A stretch of DNA of 56,279 nt from assembly GCA_003134375.1 (NCBI GenBank), contig PLAY01000158.1, forward strand, positions 1-56,279, in the 5' to 3' direction. The position numbers and the translations under genes were made by a program. The notes beneath the pieces are model-generated. The model saw only the letters and a list, made by a program, of their open reading frames with translations, was not told the DNA's origin and searched no databases. How positions within the stretch are numbered: the first letter of the stretch is position 1; each line of letters begins with the position of its first letter. The stretch comes from Limisphaerales bacterium. GTDB lineage: Bacteria; Verrucomicrobiota; Verrucomicrobiia; Limisphaerales; UBA11358. Below, piece by piece: positions 1-7,627 of this stretch.

Positions 1-86
1 AACAGTCCACGCCGGTCGTGGGCGAGAAACCAAATGGGAAATCCCAGGTTAATACCCTTTCCCGGTGAAATCAGTGCAAATATAGA

Positions 87-207
87 GGCAGGGTCGCCTC
101 GGCGAGGCGACCGGACGTATGTGGCCATGCGTCCCTGCCTTAATTTGGCAAGGAATACGTCGGTGACGTGTTTGTTTGTGCGGACGGCTGGGCCAGCCGT
201 CCCTACC
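87..207. repeat. Extragenic palindromes (family A)
   Basis: Two hairpin-forming units lie upstream of the first gene. One (87-139) has nested palindromes built on TCGCCTCGGCGAGGCGA and a GGACG...CGTCC stem; the other (about 180-207) is built on GGCTGGGCCAGCC. The same units recur at 1931-2044, 3058-3416, 6474-6533 and 6794-6853. Positions 1-86 show nothing else recognisable. Confidence 0.85.
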
Positions 208-264
208 TGATTTGCAAAAGACTGCTTGCAACGAAATAACGGCATCTATGATTTCGTGGCGATC

Positions 265-1815
265 ATGAAGTTGAAACGAAAGCCATTAGTTTCCCAAGGT
301 TCCTTGTCCCGCATGCTTCAAGCCGCCGAGCAGGCCTGGAAAGCCAAGGATTTTCAAACAAACATCGAGCTTCTGGAGCGCGCCAGCCGGTTTGATCCGG
401 CCAATTCCGGCATCCTGCTCCAGTTGGGCCGCATGCATGGGCTGCGCTACGATTATGCGAGTGCCGAACGCTGCTTTGAAAGAGCGGTGGGCGTCGCCCC
501 ACAAAAAACGGAAGCCCTGGCTTTGGCGGGAATAAACAGCCGCGATTTTCGCAACCCGGAAATAGCCGTGCGTTATTTCCAGCGCGCCGTCGCACAAAAA
601 AATGCCGCGCCGGAAATGCTTGCCGATCTGGCCGAATTATACGAGCGCCTCCGCCGCGTGGAAGATGCCGATCAGTTGATCGAGCGGGCTTTGCAATTGA
701 GTGGCAGTTGCGCCCTGGCACTGCTGGGTCGCGCCCGCCTGGACCGTCAACGGGGACATCTGGACAAGGCGGAAAAGCTTCTCCGCGCCTTTCCGGCCGA
801 TGCTGATCGCATCATTCGCGTGCGCGCCAGGTATGAATTGGGCGGGATTCTTGACCGCCAGGGACGTTACGATGAAGCGATGACCGCGTTTCTCGAAGCC
901 AAGGCGATCCTGAAACCGGACGCCGCGCTGTTTGCCGCCGATTTGTCAACCCTGCACGCCCGCTTAAAAACGCTGGCGGAAAGCTTCTCCACGGACATAT
1001 TTCAGCGCTGGTTTGATTTTGGCCAAAACCTCCAACCCCCCCGCCGGCTGGCACTCCTCGGAGGCCATCCCCGTTCCGGCACGACGCTGCTGGAGCAGGT
1101 TTTAGACTCGCACCCGGACATTGTCTCGGCGGAAGAGACGGAGATTTTTCACGATGAATCGTACCTCCAACTCACCCGGGATTTGCCGCCAAACGCGCTC
1201 ATGCTTCCGGTTCTGGAGGCGGCGCCCGCCGCCGCATTGCAGCAGGCCCGCGCCACCTATTTCCGCTTCATGGAATTGTCCCTGGGCCAACCCATCGGTG
1301 AACGGCTGCTGATTGATAAAAATCCATCGCTGACCTTTTTGATTCCCGCGCTCATTCGCGTGTTTCCGGAAATTAAACTGCTCGTAACCTTGCGTGATCC
1401 GCGCGATGTGTGTTTGAGCTGCTTCATGCAGCCGTTTTTTCAGTTGGGCCAGACCAATTCGGCTTATTTGACGCTGGAAGGCACCGCTGAAGAATACCTG
1501 TCGGTAATGGGCGTGTGGCGGGCGATTGCCCCGTTGATGAAAAATCCCTTCCTGGAAGTCCGCTACGAAGACATGGTGGACGACCTGGAAGCGGTGGCGC
1601 GGCGGACACTGGATTTTCTCGGCGTGCCGTGGGACGCCAAGGTGCTGGGATTTGACGAACATGCCCGGCAAAAAGTGGTGCGCTCGCCCACTTATGCCGA
1701 CGTGGCCAAACCGGTCTTCAAAACCGCCGTTGGCCGCTGGCGGAATTACCAGAAATACCTGGAACCGCATCTGTCCAAGCTGGAACCGTTTGCCAAGGCG
1801 TTTGGGTATGAGTAG
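265..1815 (+). CDS. TPR-repeat sulfotransferase
   Basis: Predicted 516-residue two-part protein. The first half (about residues 20-240) is a run of TPR helices with the usual A/G/Y/P spacing, expected to bind proteins. The second half is a PAPS-dependent sulfotransferase of the Sulfotransfer_3 type: a GGHPRSGTTLLEQ motif near residue 268 is the 5'-phosphosulfate loop, and RDPRDVCLSC near 377 matches the 3'-phosphate binding motif. TPR-sulfotransferase fusions are known from many bacteria; the acceptor (protein, glycan or lipid) cannot be told. I chose ATG 265; an in-frame TTG at 226 would add 13 residues. No signal peptide is seen, so it is probably cytoplasmic. It stands alone between repeat tracts. 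Confidence 0.85.
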   Translation: MKLKRKPLVSQGSLSRMLQAAEQAWKAKDFQTNIELLERASRFDPANSGILLQLGRMHGLRYDYASAERCFERAVGVAPQKTEALALAGINSRDFRNPEIAVRYFQRAVAQKNAAPEMLADLAELYERLRRVEDADQLIERALQLSGSCALALLGRARLDRQRGHLDKAEKLLRAFPADADRIIRVRARYELGGILDRQGRYDEAMTAFLEAKAILKPDAALFAADLSTLHARLKTLAESFSTDIFQRWFDFGQNLQPPRRLALLGGHPRSGTTLLEQVLDSHPDIVSAEETEIFHDESYLQLTRDLPPNALMLPVLEAAPAAALQQARATYFRFMELSLGQPIGERLLIDKNPSLTFLIPALIRVFPEIKLLVTLRDPRDVCLSCFMQPFFQLGQTNSAYLTLEGTAEEYLSVMGVWRAIAPLMKNPFLEVRYEDMVDDLEAVARRTLDFLGVPWDAKVLGFDEHARQKVVRSPTYADVAKPVFKTAVGRWRNYQKYLEPHLSKLEPFAKAFGYE

Positions 1816-1882
1816 TTAAGTGGTTGAGGGTTGAGGGTTGAGGGTTGAAAGTAGTTAAGCCGGATCCATGCAGAAGATTTTT

Positions 1883-2064
1883 AATGCAAAGACGCCAAGG
1901 GGCAAAGACGCAAGGGTTGAGTAGTTGAGGGTAGGGTCGCCTCGCCGAGGCGACCGGACGCGCGGGCCGCGCGTCCCTACCTGGTTTTTGAGGGTAGGGG
2001 CGCCTCGCCGAGGCGACCGGACGCATGGGGCCATGCGTCCCTACCTTAATTTGGCGCGCGTCCC
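1883..2064. repeat. Composite repeat: GCAAAGACGC unit plus family A palindromes
   Basis: A tract of GTTGAGG microsatellite (about 1823-1851) is followed by a GCAAAGACGC unit (about 1883-1917) and two family A palindromes (1931-1980, 1994-2044). The same units in the same order, but inverted, occur at 6471-6575 and 6791-6895, so this is a dispersed composite rather than chance low complexity. Confidence 0.8.
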
Positions 2065-2085
2065 TGCCTGATAAAGGCAAAACAA

Positions 2086-2107
2086 GAGCCGCTCCGAAGA
2101 GCGGCTC
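2086..2107 (-). terminator. Rho-independent terminator of the frameshifted PEP-CTERM gene
   Basis: Nine-base arms GAGCCGCTC/GAGCGGCTC close on a 4-base loop and are followed on the minus strand by a T-rich run (TTGTTTTG). It lies 32 bases past the stop codon at 2140. The same hairpin recurs at 3425, 6433 and 6753. Confidence 0.85.
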
Positions 2108-2139
2108 CTGTGAGATAACTAAATCAACCAAACCTGCGA

Positions 2140-2726
2140 TCAGGCCTGTTTGCGACGGAACGCCAAGAGCGACAGACCGCCCAAAATGCCCAACGCCAGC
2201 GTCGTGGGTTCAGGGATGATAGCCATAATTATATCACCAGGCATGGCGGTGAAGCCCCCTGGGATCTCTAGTCCAGTCGCGATTGCTGATGCCGGCTCAG
2301 TCCAAATCAGTGAGCCATTGAGAGAGGTGTCATAAGTGCCACCAGAATAGGGGCCGGAAGCAACCCAAGCCAGAATGTCAAAGGTGACTGGACCTCCAGT
2401 ATATCCGGTAAGCGTTACATTTGGGCCGATAAACCAGCCTGTGATATTATCACCAATACCATTGTCAGGCTGACTCCAAGTAGCACTTATCGCAGTGACG
2501 CTGGACGGAATGAGCGTAAACCCGCTTGTAACCCCGCTACATTAGCCCAGCCAAGCTCAACATCCACATTGGCGCCAACTTGGGTGCCCTGCAAGGCGCA
2601 AGGTCCATAAACCACAGCATAAAACGGAGTGGCATTGTAATTTGAGAAGAAGATATATCCGTCACCACAGAACGCAGTCATGCTGGCGGTGACTCCAAGA
2701 ATTGCCAGTACCAATGATTTTTTCAT
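2140..2726 (-). pseudogene. Frameshifted PEP-CTERM sorted exported protein
   Basis: Translation starts MKKSLVLAILGVTASMTAF, a typical signal peptide, and runs in frame to about residue 63. After the four-G run (minus strand; 2532-2535) the matching sequence continues one frame over: V-T-S-G-F-T-L, a tryptophan-rich middle, and a C-terminal PEP-CTERM sorting tail (IPEPTTLAL, hydrophobic helix, RRKQA) ending in TGA at 2140. The intact neighbour at 3479-4075 is a clear paralogue with the same NYxATPFYAVVYG and LGW motifs. One extra G would restore the frame, so this is either a recent pseudogene or a homopolymer sequencing error. PEP-CTERM proteins are exported and processed by exosortase, which is not in this window. 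Confidence 0.75.
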
Positions 2727-2925
2727 GATGGATTATCTCCTGATTTTATCTTGTTCACTTTTCACAGGTTGATTTAACCCAAAATGGAATTGGGTTGGCC
2801 GGCAACGGCCTGCCGTACTGACATGAATTTTACACTTTTTGAAAAAGGAATGGAAGAAAAAAAGTAATGGATCATTTTCATTGGGCGCTTGCCGCACACT
2901 GTCCCCTGAAGTAAGCGGGCGTTTC

Positions 2926-2996
2926 GTTTGGAGTTCCGTGTTAACGCGGCAAAGGGTGGCGAATGCTCCGAGCCGCCTGAAGGCGGAACTCCAAAC
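2926..2996. repeat. Inverted repeat with GTTTGGAGTTCCG arms
   Basis: Perfect 13-base arms (2926-2938 and 2984-2996) enclose 45 bases, with a smaller CCGCCTGAAGGCGG hairpin at the inner edge of the right arm. It is a different sequence family from the neighbouring palindromes. The rest of 2727-3057 holds no gene I can support. Confidence 0.7.
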
Positions 2997-3057
2997 GGGG
3001 GCAATGCGTGACGACAGAAAACGGGCGGGCGGGAACATTGCGCTGGGAATATCGGAC

Positions 3058-3416
3058 GGACGGCTCGGCGAGCCGTCCCTACCTGGTTTTGAGGGTAGGG
3101 TCGCCTCGCCGAGGCGACCGGACGCATGAGGCCATGCGTCCCTACCTTAATTTGGCCGCGCGTCCCTACCTGATTTGTGCGGACGGCTGGGCCAGCCGTC
3201 CCTACCTAGTTTTGGTTTTGGTAGGATCGCCTCGCCGAGGCGACCGGACGCATGGGGCCATGCGTCCCTACCTGATTTGTGCGGACGGCTGGGCCAGCCA
3301 TCCCTACCTGGTTTTGGGGGTAGGGTCGCCTCGCCGAGGCGACCGGACGCATGGGGCCATGCGTCCCTACCTGATTTGTGCGGACGGCTCGGCGAGCCGT
3401 CCCTACCTGATAAAGG
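3058..3416. repeat. Array of alternating family A palindromes
   Basis: About seven hairpin units follow head to tail. Three types alternate: GGACGGCT(G/C)GGC(C/G)AGCCGTCC, TCGCCTCGCCGAGGCGA, and GGACGCATG...CATGCGTCC, joined by TACCTG(G/A)TTT linkers. The TCGCC unit starts near 3101, 3227 and 3326, so spacing is irregular. Open frames across it are not protein-like. Confidence 0.9.
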
Positions 3417-3424
3417 CAAAAAAA

Positions 3425-3446
3425 GAGCCGCTCCGAAGAGCGGCTC
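3425..3446 (-). terminator. Rho-independent terminator of the intact PEP-CTERM gene
   Basis: The hairpin GAGCCGCTC-loop-GAGCGGCTC is followed on the minus strand by seven Ts. It lies 33 bases downstream of the stop at 3479 and is near-identical to the hairpin at 2086-2107. Confidence 0.9.
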
Positions 3447-3478
3447 CTGTGAGATACCGAAATCAACCAAACCTACGA

Positions 3479-4075
3479 TTAGGCCTGTTTGCGGCGGAAC
3501 GCCAAGAGCGCCAGACCGCCCAACCCGGCCAACGCCAGCGTCGTGGGTTCGGGAACCGGCGCAACGATAACTACATCGCCAGGCATAGCAGTAAAGTATC
3601 CTGCTGGAGATAGCCCGCTCGGAATTGACGGCTCGGTCCAAACCAGTGAACCACCCCAACCTAGGCCAGCATTCGGACCGGAAGCAACCGTAGCCAGAAT
3701 TTCAAAGCTAATTGGACCTGCCGAATAACCTACAAGTGCAAGAGTCGGACCTTGGAACCATCCCCCAATAGGAGAGCCAACACCATCGTCAGGCTGGGTC
3801 AAAGTACCATTTACCGCAGTTATACTGGACGGAACGAGCGTAAACCCACTTGTAACTGTACCAAGCGCCCAGCCAAGCTCAACATTCACGTTGGCGCCAG
3901 CAGCAGTGCCCGCCAAGCCGGCAGGAATATGCTGCGCCGTAGTTCCATATACCACGGCATAATATGGCGATGCTCCATAATTATTGAAAATTACGTTTCC
4001 CTGACCATAGGAAGAAATGGCCATACCGATCACGCCTGCTGCTCCGAGGACTGCTGCTAATGTTTTTCTTTTCAT
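3479..4075 (-). CDS. PEP-CTERM sorted exported protein
   Basis: 198 residues. An N-terminal signal peptide (MKRKTLAAVLGAAGVIGMA) is followed by a beta-rich, glycine- and threonine-rich body without a known catalytic domain. The C-terminus is a textbook PEP-CTERM signal: VPEPTTLALAG, a hydrophobic helix, then a basic FRRKQA tail. Such proteins are cleaved and sorted by exosortase/archaeosortase-type enzymes and often go to the surface or exopolysaccharide layer. It is the intact paralogue of the frameshifted gene at 2140-2726, with which it shares its terminator and flanking palindromes, so gene and tail were probably duplicated together. Function of the body is unknown. Confidence 0.85.
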   Translation of the reverse strand: MKRKTLAAVLGAAGVIGMAISSYGQGNVIFNNYGASPYYAVVYGTTAQHIPAGLAGTAAGANVNVELGWALGTVTSGFTLVPSSITAVNGTLTQPDDGVGSPIGGWFQGPTLALVGYSAGPISFEILATVASGPNAGLGWGGSLVWTEPSIPSGLSPAGYFTAMPGDVVIVAPVPEPTTLALAGLGGLALLAFRRKQA

Positions 4076-4154
4076 ATTAATATGTATTTGGTTGTTTCTG
4101 GTTGTTAGTTTGAGATTACTTTCATCAAATTATAAGTTATTAAATCAGTTTAAA

Positions 4155-4787
4155 TCAAAATGGTGCGTATTGTACCCAATTAGTAGCTGTCTTTGAACTC
4201 ACGAAAACGCCTTGACCCACGGTTAAAGTCAGATTCGGCGTCCAAACTCCACCAGCTTTTTGTGAAGATGTGAACCCGCTACCAGTATAAACTTGAACTG
4301 TTGATTTATTGGGCAGTGTCGGACCGAGATTCAAAGTGGTATCGTTCAAGTCTCCAGCCACTGGAATTTGAGCGCCCACCAACTCATACGTGCCGGCAGG
4401 AAACGCATTAACGTTGGTTGCCGAACCACCACTTGGGGCAACAACAGTGCCTACAAATGTAATATTGGTGGCAGTTTTGGCACTAACAAAAAAGCCGGTT
4501 CCTACAGGAATGGACAAATCAGGCGTCCAGACCCCACCAGCCTTTTGTGAAGATGTAAAGCCAGTACCATTCCAAATTTGAATTGTCGATTTGTTAGGCA
4601 AAGCCTGTCCCAAGCTGGTGGTTGTATTCGTGCCGTCATCCAATGGGTTGGACAGCAAAACATACGTAACAGCCGGACAACTGACGTTGACATAGCCGAC
4701 GACGTTTTGTGAATAGGTTTGCGCCATCGAAATACCGGCGCTAACTGCCAGAGCGGCAGCCGCAATAAGTAGTGTTTTAGTTCTCAT
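4155..4787 (-). CDS. Secreted protein with two internal repeats
   Basis: 210 residues from ATG 4787, chosen because it starts a clean signal peptide (MRTKTLLIAAAALAVSAGIS, then MAQT); the frame stays open to 4934 but that extension is not signal-like. After VVGYVNV the mature part has two similar blocks: LPNKSTIQIWNGTGF followed by SSQKAGGVWTPDL and a G-F-FVS-KTATN end, then the same again as LPNKSTVQVYTGSGF and so on. Proteins with this repeat are frequent among secreted Verrucomicrobiota proteins; I know of no function. It has no PEP-CTERM tail and probably ends up in the periplasm or outside. Confidence 0.75.
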   Translation of the reverse strand: MRTKTLLIAAAALAVSAGISMAQTYSQNVVGYVNVSCPAVTYVLLSNPLDDGTNTTTSLGQALPNKSTIQIWNGTGFTSSQKAGGVWTPDLSIPVGTGFFVSAKTATNITFVGTVVAPSGGSATNVNAFPAGTYELVGAQIPVAGDLNDTTLNLGPTLPNKSTVQVYTGSGFTSSQKAGGVWTPNLTLTVGQGVFVSSKTATNWVQYAPF

Positions 4788-5494
4788 ATGTTTCTGTTTT
4801 TGTTCTATTGTTACCGTGTGTGCCAACAATATCTCAAAGTAGCAAGGGGAAGTCAATTGTTTTTTAAAGTTATTTTGAACGTATTTCGGACAGGCAAAGC
4901 CCCTGTCAATAAGCGGTTTAGACATAAAACGCACATAATGGATGTGGCGAATTCGCGTAAATCCGCGTAAAGTCGCTCACGCGACCACGCGGCGGGCGCA
5001 ACTTGACACAACCGCCATTTTTCTCCCTCTCCGCCAACGGAGTTGGGGGAGAGGGCCGGGGAGAGGTGGCGCGGTTAAAATGGTTGAGGGTTGTTGGTTG
5101 CGGGTTGAGGGTGAAAAAACAGCCGCCGGGACGTCAGCCTTCGCTTTGAAGCTTCGGCGCGACAGGCCGGCGCTCCCAGGAGGTTCATGGGCAGGTAGCG
5201 CGTGATAAATTCAAAATCCCCTCGCCCCGACCCCGTAAAGGGGCGTGGCCGCGTGGCGAAGCTTTACGCGGCTTTACCCGCCCTCTCCCCGCTCAGGCGG
5301 GGCGAGGGAGTTGATGGTGGTGTCAAGTTGCGGCCTCCCCCGGCCACCCATATACTATATGCAGACATTTCGCCGGCCAAAATTGTGGAATGGTTGATCC
5401 TCCGTCGCGCAAGCGCTATGGAGGACGGGGGGTTGAGGGTGGGAACCTCGTAAAACGGCATGTCCGGCCAAACGAGCTTGACTCAACATTATTT
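4788..5494. other. Gene-free repeat-rich stretch
   Basis: No protein-like frame is seen. It contains two CTCCCTCTCC...GGGAGAGGG units (about 5027-5067 and 5277-5312), a GTTGAGGG/GTTGTTGG microsatellite (about 5085-5115), and a CCGCCGGGACG...GCGCTCCCAGG unit (about 5122-5180) related to those at 6318, 6638, 35665 and 51839. Confidence 0.6.
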
Positions 5495-5512
5495 TATGGG
5501 AAGTTTCCCATA
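5495..5512 (+). promoter_or_regulatory. Candidate antitoxin operator overlapping the start codon
   Basis: The inverted repeat TATGGGAAGTTTCCCATA has perfect 8-base arms around a GT centre, and its last base is the A of the antitoxin ATG. A TTGACT at 5478-5483 could be a -35 box. Antitoxins of this class normally repress their own promoter through such palindromes, so this is a likely autoregulatory site (inference). Confidence 0.55.
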
Positions 5513-5757
5513 TGACAACGGTAGCCAAAGCGGATAAGAGCCGGTTGACCATTCGCGGACTGGTGGACGGAGATCAATACATTGTGCGCGAACAGCCCGG
5601 CGGCTGGTTCATTACGCCCGAAAAAAAACACCGGGTAAAAAAAAGCGGCATGAGTGCGGAGGCCTTCGCCCGGATCTACCGTTCCCGCACTCCTTTGGAC
5701 ACGGCCACCGCGGCTGAAATTTCCGCCAACCTCGCCGCCACGGACAAAGCCCAATGA
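5512..5757 (+). CDS. Putative VapB-like antitoxin
   Basis: 81 residues with no strong family match by eye. It is short, charged, has a helical C-terminal half with basic patches (KKHRVKKSG), and directly precedes a PIN-domain gene with which it overlaps by four bases (ATGA), the usual antitoxin-toxin arrangement. The function rests on that position. A perfect inverted repeat touches its start codon and would suit autoregulation. Confidence 0.65.
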   Translation: MTTVAKADKSRLTIRGLVDGDQYIVREQPGGWFITPEKKHRVKKSGMSAEAFARIYRSRTPLDTATAAEISANLAATDKAQ

Positions 5758-6152
5758 GAATCCTGATTGACACTTCATTGCTGGTGGAGGGTGAACGCCG
5801 GAATTTTGATCTGGGCGAATGGGTGGCCGCCGCCCGGCATGAAGTTTTTATTTGTGATGCGACGGTGGCGGAATACCTCGCGGGCAAGCCGTTGAAAGAC
5901 GCGGGAAAGGAGCAACGCTGGAAGATTTATTGGGAATCGTTCGTTTCGCTTTTGGAGTCCGTCCCACTGGATCATCAGGTCTGTGAAAAAGCCGGGGAGC
6001 TGCTGGCGGATGCCCGCCGCAGGGGAAAAACCATGCCGCTCGGCGACGGCTTCCATGCCGCAGTCGCGGCGTTGGAAGATTTGACCGTCGCCACGGTTGA
6101 CGTTGACCACTTCAAAGCCCTCGGGGTCCGCGCCGTCAACCCGCTAAAATAA
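5754..6152 (+). CDS. PIN-domain toxin, VapC-like
   Basis: 132 residues, the normal length for a VapC ribonuclease. It starts MRILIDTSLL, giving the first PIN acid D6. Further expected metal-binding acids are E40 (ATVAEYLAG), D98 (LGDGFHAAVA) and D116/D118 (TVDVDHF). PIN toxins cleave RNA, often initiator tRNA or 23S rRNA; the target here is unknown. The ATG overlaps the antitoxin stop. It ends just before the tandem repeat tract, and the pair may have arrived as a unit. Confidence 0.85.
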   Translation: MRILIDTSLLVEGERRNFDLGEWVAAARHEVFICDATVAEYLAGKPLKDAGKEQRWKIYWESFVSLLESVPLDHQVCEKAGELLADARRRGKTMPLGDGFHAAVAALEDLTVATVDVDHFKALGVRAVNPLK

Positions 6153-6432
6153 TTTCCCGCGCGGGTCCGCACCCAATTTCTTGCCGGAGGGGCGAGTTAC
6201 ACGAGTCCCCATTTCCAGAGGCGTTCGATGAGTCAGTGGCTTGTGCAACCCGCCCCGCCGATATTTTTTTCGCGGGGTCCGGTTTTTGCGGCCATTCCGT
6301 TGCGCTGGCCGGTCGGGAGCCGAAAGCCGAAAGCCGCCGGCGGGACGCCAGCGCTCCCAGGAACTTGTTTATCCGTGTCATCCGCGTAATCCGCGGTTCT
6401 TATTTCGGTTTCCGGGTTTAGTTATCTCACAG

Positions 6433-6454
6433 GAGCCGCTTTTCGGAGCGGCTC
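6433..6454 (+). terminator. Orphan terminator, copy 1
   Basis: Arms GAGCCGCT/AGCGGCTC are followed by eight Ts. No gene ends nearby; the closest upstream stop is at 6152, so it may terminate the toxin-antitoxin transcript or be a relic of a lost PEP-CTERM gene. Confidence 0.7.
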
Positions 6455-6752
6455 TTTTTTTACTTTATCAGGTAGGGACGCATGGCCACATGCGTCCGGT
6501 CGCCTCGGCGAGGCGACCCTACCCTCAACTACTCAACCCTTGCGTCTTTGCCCCTTGGCGTCTTTGCGTTAATTTCATCTCCCCCGGCTGAATAGATCCA
6601 GTTTGGGAGCGCCGGCCTGTCGCGTTGGCCGGTCGGGAGCCGAAAGCCGAAAGCCGCCGGCGGGACGCCAGCGCTCCCAGGAACTTGTTTATCCGTGCAA
6701 TCCGCGCAATCCGCGGTTCTTATTTCGGTTTCCGGGTTTGGTTATCTCACAG

Positions 6753-6774
6753 GAGCCGCTTTTCGGAGCGGCTC
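6753..6774 (+). terminator. Orphan terminator, copy 2
   Basis: Second copy of the hairpin and T run, 320 bases downstream of copy 1 and part of the same tandem duplication. No gene ends in front of it. Confidence 0.7.
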
Positions 6775-6933
6775 TTTTTTTACTTTATCAGGTAGGGACG
6801 CATGGCCACATGCGTCCGGTCGCCTCGGCGAGGCGACCCTACCCTCAACTACTCAACCCTTGCGTCTTTGCCCCTTGGCGTCTTTGCGTTAATTTCATCT
6901 CCCCCGGTTGAATAGATCCAGTTTGGGAGCGCC

Positions 6934-7186
6934 CGGGTTCAAACCACAAATTCGTCCGGGGAAATCTCGCCCGGCCGGCTCTTTTCCAACCTAAACTGAT
7001 TTCCCCAAAAATGGCAAACAAATGGCAATAATAGTCAAGCCCGCACCGGGGTTCCCCATTAACCTATAGTCAGGAAGATGTGCAGCATGTGCCAGATGCC
7101 AACGGCGCGGGCAGCGCGGACCAGCCGTAACCCCGGCTGGACCGGCCTGCTTGATTGATTTTTTTTGCCAACCCTGAAATACGTTT
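6934..7186. other. Leader region of the Hdr/Met operon
   Basis: 253 bases of non-repeat sequence precede the ten-gene operon, so its promoter should be here or in the repeat upstream. A CCGTAACCCCGG hairpin and a run of eight Ts (7159-7168) lie shortly before the first ATG at 7187. I could not identify a convincing promoter or a known riboswitch. Confidence 0.4.
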
Positions 7187-7627
7187 ATGAACCAACGAGC
7201 TTTGAAAACGTACGTTTTTTATTGCTCCAACAATCTGGCCGCCGACGCGTTTGCCGGCCTGGGCCGCGGCCGGGAGGGCGACACCATCAAGACCATCAGC
7301 CTGCCCTGTTCCGGGAAGGTGGATGTTCCGTATTTGATCAAGGCGTTTGAAACCGGCGCGGACGGCGTGGCGATTGTGACCTGCCCCCGGAACGAGTGCC
7401 GCCATTTCGAGGGCAACCTGCGGGCGCACAAACGCGCCGAGGCCGTGGAATCGCTGCTGGAGGAAATTGGCATGGAGGCGGGCCGGATGGCGGTATTTGA
7501 GTGCGGGCAACAGGGCGTTGAACGGGTCCTTGGCGAAATCAAGCAGTTCATTGAACGGGTGAGGAACCTGCCCGCCGCACCCGCCCGCAGCGACGCCGCA
7601 AACAAACAGGAGTGTACGGTTGCATGA
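7187..7627 (+). CDS. mvhD: MvhD-like iron-sulfur subunit (copy 1, cysteine-poor)
   Basis: 146 residues, the usual size for MvhD (delta subunit of methyl-viologen-reducing hydrogenase), a [2Fe-2S] protein that passes electrons to HdrA. Recognisable parts are an N-terminal Y-x-F-Y-C13 strand, LPCSGKVD, the FETGADGVAIVTC segment, CRHFEGN and a C-terminal helix. The N-terminal motif has one cysteine (YCSNN) where copy 2 at 20642 has FCCHYC, so its cluster may be altered or absent. It is the first gene of the operon and its stop overlaps the metF start (ATGA), which implies tight co-expression. No hydrogenase large subunit is nearby, so it probably serves an Hdr-MetF complex rather than hydrogenase. 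Confidence 0.8.
   Translation: MNQRALKTYVFYCSNNLAADAFAGLGRGREGDTIKTISLPCSGKVDVPYLIKAFETGADGVAIVTCPRNECRHFEGNLRAHKRAEAVESLLEEIGMEAGRMAVFECGQQGVERVLGEIKQFIERVRNLPAAPARSDAANKQECTVA

Larger units (their letters stand above)
6307..6933. repeat. 320-bp tandem duplication carrying an orphan terminator
   Basis: Two nearly identical copies (about 6307-6626 and 6627-6933) are offset by exactly 320 bases. Each holds, in order, a GGGAGCCGAAAGCCG...GCGCTCCCAGG unit, an ATCCGTG/ATCCGCG run, a TTATCTCACAGGAGCCGC terminator hairpin with a long T run, a family A palindrome, and a GCGTCTTTGCCCC unit. The terminator-plus-palindrome part matches, inverted, what lies downstream of the PEP-CTERM genes at 2140 and 3479. 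Confidence 0.9.

Noticed and set aside
3058-3416. CRISPR array
   Set aside because: Units are themselves palindromic, of several types and unevenly spaced, without unique spacers of constant length; no cas genes nearby.
6241-6911. Small open frames of about 100 codons in the tandem duplication
   Set aside because: They translate the repeat units and terminator; the two are similar only because the DNA is duplicated.
1816-7000. Insertion sequence or integron
   Set aside because: Repeats are abundant, but no transposase or integrase frame and no clear target-site duplications were found.
7187-7627. Hydrogenase operon
   Set aside because: The mvhD genes might suggest one, but no hydrogenase large or small subunit or maturation gene occurs anywhere in the window.
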